Source of the DNA: a virus
Virus record (IMG/VR): IMGVR_UViG_3300007708_000015
Coordinates: 1-30,545 of that record
Strand: one strand, 5' to 3'
DNA length: 30,545 bases
The position numbers were made by a program, and so were the translations under genes. Of the stretch, positions 25,505 to 30,545 are shown in pieces. The first letter of the stretch is position 1. Each line of letters begins with the position of its first letter. The notes beneath the pieces were generated by a model. That model was not told the origin of the DNA. It ran no database searches and was given only the letters and a program-made list of their open reading frames with translations.

Positions 25505-26255
25505 TTGCTATGATGTCGTGCTGTTTTAAGATGTCTTCGGCTTTTCGCTGAAAAAGGGATTTGAGGTTTTTTACTTGTCTATATCCCGCTTTTCTCTTTT
25601 TTTCATTTGTCTTGTATCCCATAAAGGCCGCAACCTCTTCTTCCGACTTGCTTTCAAAAAACAACATAAGATAAGCTTTGTAAAGAGTAGGACTTAACTC
25701 TTTTTCCATATGGAAGTTGAGTTTTACTACAGATAAATCATAAGAAAAATGATTGTCTATTTTTGAACTTATTTCATTTACATGATTTTCTGTAGATAAT
25801 GTTATCCTTAAATCTAGTCCAGCTTTTTTAAAATTAGCCCATTTGTCATAAAGTTTACACTGAGTATCCTGAATTCCGCTTCTTGTGACGGAACAGGAGT
25901 TCTCTCCTGTATTAAATTCGCAATTAACACAGGGGCGAACATAATTCCCATAATGGTTTCTGACTAAATTTCGAATCTGGTTGGAAATGATTCGGCCAAT
26001 CCAAGGCTCAAGAGGTCTTTCTTGATCCCACATGTGCCATTTCTTATGGATGTGGATTTTTATTATCTGAGAGACATCCTCGAAATCTATCCAGTTAATG
26101 GCTTTTAGCTGCCACTTACCTTTTTGCTTTTTAATGGCTGCATCAATTATGCTTGCATTATCTTCGAAAGTTTGATTATGGTTTTCTTTCATCGATAAAA
26201 TCGTCCACAGATCTTCTGCGTTTTGGTTTGTAGGAAGCGCTCGAACCGTCTCCAA
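25491..26255 (-). CDS. Phage RNA polymerase sigma-70-like factor with Cys cluster (254 aa)
   Basis: Residues about 57-106 match sigma region 2 (DFEDVSQIIKIHIHKKWHMW then PLEPWIGRIISNQIRNLVRN), the part that binds core polymerase and the -10 element. Residues about 188-243 look like region 4, a helix-turn-helix (LYKAYLMLFFESKSEEEVAA, GYRQVKNLKSLFQRK). Between them Cys109, Cys112, Cys121 and Cys133 (CxxC-x8-C-x11-C) could bind zinc, unusual for a sigma factor. The start may be TTG at 26255, behind GGGGAG with 5-base spacing, overlapping the zinc-ribbon gene by 80 bases, or ATG at 26192 without a clear site. It likely directs host RNA polymerase to phage late promoters, possibly the TGTAAC sites of this window. 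Confidence 0.8.
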   Translation of the reverse strand: METVRALPTNQNAEDLWTILSMKENHNQTFEDNASIIDAAIKKQKGKWQLKAINWIDFEDVSQIIKIHIHKKWHMWDQERPLEPWIGRIISNQIRNLVRNHYGNYVRPCVNCEFNTGENSCSVTRSGIQDTQCKLYDKWANFKKAGLDLRITLSTENHVNEISSKIDNHFSYDLSVVKLNFHMEKELSPTLYKAYLMLFFESKSEEEVAAFMGYKTNEKKRKAGYRQVKNLKSLFQRKAEDILKQHDIIANESH

Positions 26256-26526
26256 AAATACTCCCCAAAGTAAATGAAGAATTTTCTTGATATTGTTCTA
26301 TTTCTACATCGATTTTTTCAATATCAGGAAGGTAATCAATATCTAGATTGTCGTCGTCTTCAAAGTCGTCGTCATTTTGCTCTGAAGTCTTAACTCTTTG
26401 AGGAGTTTTCTTGGCGGCAGTTACGACCCCTAAAGCTGAACCGCATTTTGTGCAAAAATTAGGTTTTGATAAGTTGTATTGTATTTTATTGCCACAACTA
26501 AAGCAGAAAATATGGTTTGTTTCCAT
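26176..26526 (-). CDS. Zinc-ribbon protein with acidic tail (116 aa)
   Basis: The N-terminus carries a zinc ribbon: CFSCGNKIQYNLS then FCTKCGSAL (CxxC-x14-CxxC, residues 8-29). A short basic linker (AKKTPQRVKTS) leads to an acidic segment (NDDDFEDDDNLDIDYLPDIE), then a C-terminus with basic KPKRRRS. The ATG at 26526 has GTGTAGT about 19 nt upstream. The gene overlaps the sigma-like gene, suggesting a linked role such as co-activator or polymerase adaptor, in the way T4 late transcription uses gp33 beside the sigma-like gp55. That analogy is positional; no homology to gp33 is claimed. Confidence 0.7.
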   Translation of the reverse strand: METNHIFCFSCGNKIQYNLSKPNFCTKCGSALGVVTAAKKTPQRVKTSEQNDDDFEDDDNLDIDYLPDIEKIDVEIEQYQENSSFTLGSIFGDGSSASYKPKRRRSVDDFIDERKP

Positions 26527-26546
26527 ACATTAAGTATAAATTCAAA

Positions 26547-26630
26547 CTACACTTTTTCAATACTAATGACAAAATATTCTTTTAAAATGTAGCCTTTCGC
26601 GGCTTTAGCGTAATATTTATTGTCACACAT
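26547..26630 (-). CDS. Candidate micro-ORF (27 aa)
   Basis: ATG at 26630 opens a 27-codon frame ending TAG at 26547-26549: it begins MCDNKYYAKAAKGYILKEYF and ends VISIEKV. It fills most of the 126-base gap between the 162-residue tail gene and the zinc-ribbon gene, and its stop lies within the GTGTAG motif ahead of the latter. There is no SD sequence; GTGTAAT lies only 2 nt upstream of the ATG. Composition (Lys, Tyr, Ala) is protein-like and not low-complexity. It could be chance; conservation across relatives would decide. Confidence 0.35.
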   Translation of the reverse strand: MCDNKYYAKAAKGYILKEYFVISIEKV

Positions 26631-26652
26631 GATTACACTTCAGAGCAAAATA

Positions 26653-27141
26653 TCAAACAACAATTTCTTTAATTGACACTTGAGTTATCAAAGCGTCCCC
26701 TTCTTGCGTTGAATATTTTTGCAAATAGATATTTGAGCCAGAATTCATCAATAACGATGAAACAATATTATTTTGAGGATCTTTGAGAACCAAGCTTAAA
26801 TCTGTAGGAAGTTTTGCGCCAGAATAATTAATAAATGAAGCTAGATCAGTAGAAGAAATGTCCATTTGTTTTTCTACTTTGTCTAAAAAGAAAGAATTGG
26901 CGTCTTGTGATCCCAAGTGATAAACTGGCGTCCTTGAACAGTTCACTGAGTATGAAACTGAGTTTTGGATATTGCTAACAAAGCCTGTTGTAGAAGAAAT
27001 AGAACAAGAGTTTCCTGCAACGATCTTATTTGCAAATCCTGTCGAAAAATTAATAGGAGGAAGAACTTTGCTCGTTTCCAAAAGAATAGTAACCGCAGGG
27101 ATGGTTACAGGTGCGTCAAAAGTTGGGATATAGTCTGCCAT
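26653..27141 (-). CDS. Short tail tube-fold paralogue (162 aa)
   Basis: The protein shares a block with other tail proteins here: VSYSVNCSRTPVYHLGSQDA matches FDYSIKINRKPIYSIGSSSP in the 273-residue protein, and TDLASFINYSGAKLPTDLSL then VLKDPQ matches TDLANFVNDTSTKDLKLTLK then GPDG in the tail tube protein. It appears to hold only the C-terminal part of that fold plus a Pro/Thr-rich N-terminus (MADYIPTFDAPVTIPAVTIL). The ATG at 27141 is 4 bases after the previous stop. It is probably a distal-tail or tube-capping protein. Paralogy is seen by eye; the role is inferred. Confidence 0.65.
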   Translation of the reverse strand: MADYIPTFDAPVTIPAVTILLETSKVLPPINFSTGFANKIVAGNSCSISSTTGFVSNIQNSVSYSVNCSRTPVYHLGSQDANSFFLDKVEKQMDISSTDLASFINYSGAKLPTDLSLVLKDPQNNIVSSLLMNSGSNIYLQKYSTQEGDALITQVSIKEIVV

Positions 27142-27145
27142 ATTA

Positions 27146-28225
27146 TTAAGATTCTAATTGTGCTCCGTATATTTGAATGCCGTCATTTCTGGTGTCTATT
27201 TGAATTCCGACTTGTTGAGAGTCTATATTGCTTGGAAAAGTATATCTAGTCCACTCATAATCAAGAGGAGGTGAGATTAAATTCCAGCTAAGGCCCCCAT
27301 CTAATGTGTATCTAATAGGATCAGAACCAGCATACCTTTTCAAATAAACAGAAAAGGTTCTTTCTGCGTTAGGAGTTGCTTTGTCGGCCATTATCCAAGA
27401 TCCCTCTAGTAAAGAAGATTGCGATCTTTCGAAGATAAGAGATTTTGTGGCGTCTAAATTACTTAATGAATAATTATGGTAACGATCTCTCGCCCATTGT
27501 ATTCCTATATTTGGATTTGGGCGGAAAACTCCAGACCCAGATACGTTTAAAAATTTCATTTCAATTTTTCCTGTATCAAAATACAAGAGGACTTGATACG
27601 ATTGAGGAAAAGATCCATTAAGAGCATTTACTCCAACGTATTCAATAATAAATCTATCAGCCTCTTGTTTGTGCCAAATTTCCCCAACACTAGCAAACAT
27701 TTTTTTCCAATAAACAGCAATAAGCTGGAGTGTAGTATCAATTGGGAGGTCTTTGGGGGAACTCCGATCTCTTTGAGGTAGATCATTATCTGTCCCAAAA
27801 TAAACTAATCCATAATTATCAAATTGAACACTTGTCCAAGGAAGATAGCCCTGCGGAGTAGGATTAACTCGTATTCCAAATACAAACGATTTGCTTCCAG
27901 TAAAATTAACTGTTTTGAATGAATAAAAATCATTTTTAAGGGATATGTCATTAGTGGCTCCAACGGACCCTGATATAGAAACCCACGCCAACGGATCAAT
28001 ATTTGAAACAGTAAACTCAGGAGCGTATCCAGAAGCTAATTCAGACAGAATAGTTCTATGATTGCTTCCTCCAGTGGGATCAAGAGAGCTATAATTTGGG
28101 GTTGTGGTTATATTGTAATCAGTATTTCCACTTCCGCTCATATTTTGACTATTAAGCAAGTAATTAGTCACCGCTGGGGTGGTTATTTCTAAATAGTCGC
28201 CAACTGCTAAATATTCTTGGGCCAT
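27146..28225 (-). CDS. Tail fibre/adhesin-like beta-sandwich protein (359 aa)
   Basis: Beta-rich protein with two recognisable parts. The core (about residues 90-235: SKSFVFGIRVNPTPQGYLPW, then RFIIEYVGVNALNGSFPQSY and QVLLYFDTGKIEMKF) resembles a nidogen-like extracellular beta domain. The outer parts (N-terminal TNYLLNSQNMSG and C-terminal WTRYTFPSNIDSQQVGIQID then GIQIYGAQLES) form a carbohydrate-binding-type sandwich common in phage tail fibres, with the core inserted in it. It likely contacts host surface glycans. It lies between two tail proteins with gaps of 4-5 bases, so it is co-transcribed. There is no signal peptide. Specific ligand unknown. Confidence 0.6.
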   Translation of the reverse strand: MAQEYLAVGDYLEITTPAVTNYLLNSQNMSGSGNTDYNITTTPNYSSLDPTGGSNHRTILSELASGYAPEFTVSNIDPLAWVSISGSVGATNDISLKNDFYSFKTVNFTGSKSFVFGIRVNPTPQGYLPWTSVQFDNYGLVYFGTDNDLPQRDRSSPKDLPIDTTLQLIAVYWKKMFASVGEIWHKQEADRFIIEYVGVNALNGSFPQSYQVLLYFDTGKIEMKFLNVSGSGVFRPNPNIGIQWARDRYHNYSLSNLDATKSLIFERSQSSLLEGSWIMADKATPNAERTFSVYLKRYAGSDPIRYTLDGGLSWNLISPPLDYEWTRYTFPSNIDSQQVGIQIDTRNDGIQIYGAQLES

Positions 28226-28230
28226 AATTA

Positions 28231-29340
28231 TTAAGTTGATTCTGGGTCTTTGTTTGATATATAATTAGCTCTGATGGTGACTGGCTTAAATGGCTCGACA
28301 CTTACAACGTAGTTTTCTAAATAGCAATCATCAAAAACCTTGGAGCCGATCAAAATACTACAAGGGTCTTTTCCAGATGATTCCAAAATTGTTTTTACCC
28401 CTTCGGAAAACTCAGAATTGACGTAAGAGTTAAAAGAGATTTTGGTTTGCATGGCTCCTGCGTGAGAGAACTGATTATTCCTATCGACGCTGGCTCCTAG
28501 ATTTCTTATTGGATTATTTTGAGCTTCAAGATCTACGGAGGCATTTTGGGCAAGTAGGTAAGCATAACTCGATCCTAAATTTAATATAGTATGGGGATAG
28601 ACATATCCCGTTACTATTCCTGAAGCGTCAGCCCTAACAACGCCTGTTAATTTGGCGGCATCAAGGGAGTATGAGTTTGCTATATAATATGGAGCGCCCG
28701 TATATCCTGTATAATAAAGAGATTGGCCCGTTGGATAATTAACACAATCAATTATGTTTTGCGCCGTGGGTCTAAATCCAGAGCAAAATATTCCTGTTGG
28801 GGTTGTTCCTGTCGCAACTCTCCAACCAGAACTGAAGCCCGTATTAAGGGCGTTAGCGAGGGAGGAGGCTGCGGGAGAAGACCCCACTCTTGGCTGATAC
28901 GTTAGGTCATATCTATCTGTTGCTCTCGTCCACCTTAATCGTAAGTATCTATTGGCCCTATTAACATTCCCATAATCAACAAAAGAAGCATCATAACCAG
29001 TAAAATATAATGGCGGCAAATCTTCGGCGGGAAATACTGGGTCTTTCATTCTTGTGCCATTGGTGTTATAAAAGATCAGGGATCTAAAATTTGGCAAAGT
29101 TATTTTGGCGTCTTGACCTGTTATCGATACCCGTGGGTAATATAAATGAGCGAGATCCCCTGTGGCCCCAGAAACCCTCAATATATTGCTTTTTAAATAT
29201 TGAAAAGAAGATTCGCCCGTGGTAGAAAGGTTTGTCACATATAAAGTGTTACTGATTCCTGACGGATCGTAAATATTGGAAAAAGATTTTTCGCCTTGGT
29301 TTCCTTTTTTTATATATATTGGTAGATCACTGTAGTTCAT
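28231..29340 (-). CDS. Tail protein with possible C-terminal tube-like domain (369 aa)
   Basis: First gene of the leftward late cluster, ATG at 29340 after AAAAGGAAAAGG (SD-like) and with GTGTAAC 17 nt upstream. The protein is Tyr/Ser/Gly/Asn-rich. The N-terminal half has strands LYVTNLSTTGESSFQYLKS and ARVS-like repeats. The middle has many YTGYTG-type turns (GQSLYYTGYTGAPYY). The C-terminal part (AMQTKISFNSYVNSEFSEGV then CYLENYVVSVEPFKPVTIRA) is similar in layout to the N-terminal block of the tail tube protein. It may be a tail-tip or fibre-attachment protein. The similarity at the C-terminus is weak and judged by eye. Confidence 0.6.
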   Translation of the reverse strand: MNYSDLPIYIKKGNQGEKSFSNIYDPSGISNTLYVTNLSTTGESSFQYLKSNILRVSGATGDLAHLYYPRVSITGQDAKITLPNFRSLIFYNTNGTRMKDPVFPAEDLPPLYFTGYDASFVDYGNVNRANRYLRLRWTRATDRYDLTYQPRVGSSPAASSLANALNTGFSSGWRVATGTTPTGIFCSGFRPTAQNIIDCVNYPTGQSLYYTGYTGAPYYIANSYSLDAAKLTGVVRADASGIVTGYVYPHTILNLGSSYAYLLAQNASVDLEAQNNPIRNLGASVDRNNQFSHAGAMQTKISFNSYVNSEFSEGVKTILESSGKDPCSILIGSKVFDDCYLENYVVSVEPFKPVTIRANYISNKDPEST

Positions 29341-29357
29341 CCTTTTCCTTTTCTGTT

Positions 29358-29364
29358 GTTACAC
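29358..29364 (-). promoter_or_regulatory. GTGTAAC motif before the 369-residue tail gene
   Basis: GTGTAAC follows a run of A on the minus strand and ends 17 nt before the ATG at 29340. The heptamer is the same as ahead of the portal and tape measure genes, and would be the first late promoter of the leftward cluster. Confidence 0.4.
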
Positions 29365-29472
29365 TTTTTTTTTCTTTTCCTTTTTTGCTTTTCAGAAATG
29401 TGGTCCCCGATTTTTTTTGACTTGACGGATGGAGGGTTTTGTAAAATGATGAATGAGAAAGAGAAAATACCG

Positions 29473-29561
29473 TCCCCCCGCCGTTTCTAACAATCTAACA
29501 TCTAACAACTTTTTGAGTATTGGGGGGAGTGTTAGGTTAGATTAGATTAGATTAGATTAGG
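29473..29561. repeat. TTAGR iterons and complementary C6/G6 tracts
   Basis: Six head-to-tail copies of TTAGR occupy 29532-29561. Three copies of the complement TCTAA lie at about 29486-29505. TCCCCCC at 29473-29479 is the exact complement of GGGGGGA at 29522-29528. Together they could form a large cruciform or an array of protein-binding sites, such as a replication origin, packaging signal or operator. Confidence 0.6.
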
Positions 29562-29593
29562 TTCGCATGAACACCCTAACAATCTGATAGATT

Positions 29594-29627
29594 CTTGATA
29601 GACGGGTTTTGCTCGTCCGCTGTCAAG
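29594..29627. other. Possible hairpin upstream of the small plus-strand gene
   Basis: CTTGA (29594-29598) pairs with TCAAG (29623-29627), enclosing an inner stem GACGGG / CTCGTC (one G-U pair) with a TTTTG loop. No T-run follows, so it is not a convincing terminator. It could be a leader structure or binding site. Confidence 0.3.
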
Positions 29628-29723
29628 ACTTTTCTCAAAAAAGAATTTTCGGAAAAGATGAAAAAAAAGCTCGGCGGAAATCCGTTTTTAGGTCATTGTC
29701 TCTTTGCCAGCCACCACTACACT

Positions 29724-29933
29724 ATGAAAATTAAAAAAACAATCATTCGTCGCTCCTATGGGAATTCCTATGAATTTCCTACCGTTTCGCTTTTGGCTTG
29801 GAAGGGAGCCGATAGAAAGATAAGCCCTTGCTCTTTTGTTTACTACTTTGACGGCAAAGGGTTTGCCGTTCATGTTTCGCGCAAAGAGCTTTGCGCCCAT
29901 TTGACGAACCTCAGAACCTTTAAAACCGTTTAA
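29724..29933 (+). CDS. Hypothetical small protein (69 aa)
   Basis: I chose the ATG at 29724, giving MKIKKTIIRRSYGNSYEF..., because its context ACACTATGAAAA is identical to that of the next gene. The frame is also open from TTG 29595 and ATG 29658 (behind GGAAAAG), which would add residues that look like translated leader. The protein is basic and beta-like (SFVYYFDGKGFAVHVSRKEL) with two Cys (KISPCSF, KELCAHL). I do not recognise a family. GC content looks higher than in the late genes, and the opposite strand suggests an early or accessory transcription unit shared with the next gene. Confidence 0.55.
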   Translation: MKIKKTIIRRSYGNSYEFPTVSLLAWKGADRKISPCSFVYYFDGKGFAVHVSRKELCAHLTNLRTFKTV

Positions 29934-29962
29934 TCATGATCAATCAATAGAAAAGAAACACT

Positions 29963-30415
29963 ATGAAAAACACCACGCAAAAACTGATGAATGCCACTAA
30001 GGGAAGCTTCCAAGCAGTATCTTGGCACTCAAACCCAACGCCCGCCGCTTCCCACAAGAAAGCAGGAATAGTCTTGGAGAAGATTACACAAGCCGTTTGC
30101 AAAGCAGGAATAGATTTCTCCAATCTTTCCAGCGTCAAAGCAGGAATAGAAAGCGGCGAACGCGGAGAAGTTGAGAGTTTGCCTTGGGGCGAATGGGAAA
30201 TTTTCCCTTTCACAATTAAACACAAGGGGGAGCGCTACGTTCGCCTGTATCCAGCGAGTCAATCAAATCAGGCTAAAACTGAATTTAAAGTGAATGGCTC
30301 AAAAGTTTCCCGTGAAACGTTCGCAGGCTATCTTACTCCAAGCGAGCAAGCAAAGATGCAAAGCGGAGAGGTTCCTGTTTGTTTCACGGTGAAAGAATCA
30401 AATCTAATCGACTAG
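29963..30415 (+). CDS. Hypothetical protein with internal KAGI repeats (150 aa)
   Basis: The ATG at 29963 follows AGAAAAGAAACACT, an A-rich leader. The N-terminal third has three KAGI copies from an exact 13-bp DNA repeat (KKAGIVLEK, CKAGIDFSN, VKAGIESGE). The centre has PWGEWEIFPFTIKHKGERYV then RLYPAS, a beta-type segment, and the end is GEVPVCFTVKESNLID. There is no signal peptide, membrane segment or catalytic motif, and I do not recognise the family. It is followed by a GC-rich hairpin and a tandem repeat. Composition and strand set it apart from the late genes; probably an early or host-interaction gene, but that is inference. Confidence 0.65.
   Translation: MKNTTQKLMNATKGSFQAVSWHSNPTPAASHKKAGIVLEKITQAVCKAGIDFSNLSSVKAGIESGERGEVESLPWGEWEIFPFTIKHKGERYVRLYPASQSNQAKTEFKVNGSKVSRETFAGYLTPSEQAKMQSGEVPVCFTVKESNLID
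30059..30149 (+). repeat. Three 13-bp direct repeats inside the 150-residue gene
   Basis: AAAGCAGGAATAG occurs exactly at 30059-30071, 30101-30113 and 30137-30149. Offsets of 42 and 36 bases keep the frame, so each encodes the same KAGI tetrapeptide. Codon identity at all positions suggests recent duplication or a DNA-level function such as protein binding. Confidence 0.8.
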
Positions 30416-30426
30416 GCAAGCGACAA

Positions 30427-30453
30427 GGGGCGGGGAGCTATGCGCCCCGCCCC
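30427..30453. terminator. GC-rich hairpin after the 150-residue gene
   Basis: GGGGCGGGG (30427-30435) and CCCCGCCCC (30445-30453) form a perfect 9-bp stem with loop AGCTATGCG, 12 bases after the stop. No T-run follows, so rho-independent termination is uncertain; it may instead stabilise the 3' end or mark the border of the tandem repeat. Confidence 0.45.
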
Positions 30454-30545
30454 TACCCTATACACCCCACCCCTACCCTATACACCCCACCCCTACCCTA
30501 TACACCCCACCCCTACCCTATACACCCCACCCCTACCCTATACAC
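30451..30545. repeat. 20-bp tandem repeat running off the window end
   Basis: The unit TACACCCCACCCCTACCCTA is repeated four full times from 30461 to 30540 without a mismatch, preceded by a half unit (30451-30460) and followed by TACAC at the edge. The C-rich strand holds no T-to-G bias on one side. The array is at least about 95 bases and its true length is unknown. It could be origin iterons, a terminal repeat or an assembly boundary caused by the repeat itself. Confidence 0.9.

Larger units (their letters stand above)
29341..29723. promoter_or_regulatory. Intergenic boundary region between late and early-like genes
   Basis: About 380 bases with no convincing gene separate the leftward late cluster from rightward small genes. 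It holds a pyrimidine-rich leader for the 369-residue gene, a possible sigma-70-like promoter on the plus strand (TTGACTTGACGG near 29420, then TGTAAAATG), complementary C6 and G6 tracts, TTAGR iterons, and a hairpin. Such divergent boundaries often carry origins, packaging sites or master operators. Which applies here cannot be told from sequence alone. A TTG or ATG start at 29595 or 29658 for the next gene would shorten the region. Confidence 0.5.

Noticed and set aside
26591-26604. Terminator hairpin AGCC-GCGAAA-GGCT after the 162-residue gene
   Set aside because: The stem is only 4 bp with a weak T-run and lies inside the micro-ORF; not enough to call.
29441-29490. Leader peptide MMNEKEKIPSPRRF behind GGAGG
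   Set aside because: Only 14 codons, interrupted by the repeat region, with no regulated structure that would explain it.
30451-30545. Eukaryote-like telomere repeat
   Set aside because: CCCTA-containing units on the 3'-ending strand have the wrong strand polarity for a telomere (the 3' end should be G-rich), and the 20-bp unit is not a telomeric hexamer or heptamer.
1-30545. Contractile sheath, integrase, lysis genes, tRNAs or CRISPR arrays
   Set aside because: I looked for characteristic motifs and repeats and found none; they may lie outside the window.

Overview
The window is about 30.5 kb of AT-rich DNA from a tailed double-stranded DNA bacteriophage (class Caudoviricetes) or a prophage of one. 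It holds most of the head, packaging, neck and tail module plus the edge of a different, probably early, region at the right end. I see no bacterial housekeeping gene, tRNA, rRNA, insertion sequence or CRISPR array. No contractile-sheath gene lies between the tail tube and tape measure genes, so a long non-contractile tail is favoured but not proven. The host is not identifiable. Several late genes start after A/T-rich leaders without a clear Shine-Dalgarno (SD) sequence, while others have GGA-type sites.

Layout in transcription order on the minus strand, right to left: three tail or adhesin-type proteins (29340 to 26653); a tiny candidate ORF, a zinc-ribbon protein and a sigma-70-like factor (26630 to 25491); a probable terminase small subunit, a C2H2/ERCC4 nuclease and the large terminase carrying a 445-residue intein in its ATP-binding loop (25504 to 20326); portal, prohead protease fused to scaffold, a decoration-like protein and the major capsid protein ending in a strong terminator (20278 to 14865); then two small genes (14829 to 13891). 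A plus-strand island (10765 to 13819) carries neck/tail-completion candidates and the tail tube protein. It meets the minus-strand genes at a bidirectional terminator near 13850. Leftward from 10718 follow a small protein, two probable tail chaperone genes, a 2563-residue tape measure protein with an embedded peptidoglycan-hydrolase-like domain, a tube-fold paralogue, and a gene cut by the window edge.

Right of 29340 the character changes. An intergenic stretch of about 380 bases holds TTAGR iterons, complementary C6/G6 tracts and a hairpin. Two small plus-strand genes of unknown function follow, then a GC-rich hairpin and a 20-bp tandem repeat that runs off the window end.

Working together: the terminase and portal fill a head built from the capsid protein on an internal scaffold that the fused protease removes; the neck proteins seal it; the tape measure, chaperones and tube build the tail; the tail-tip proteins contact the host. 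The encoded sigma-like factor, and a TGTAAC motif recurring just upstream of several late genes including a nested scaffold start, suggest a phage-specific late transcription programme. That link is inference.
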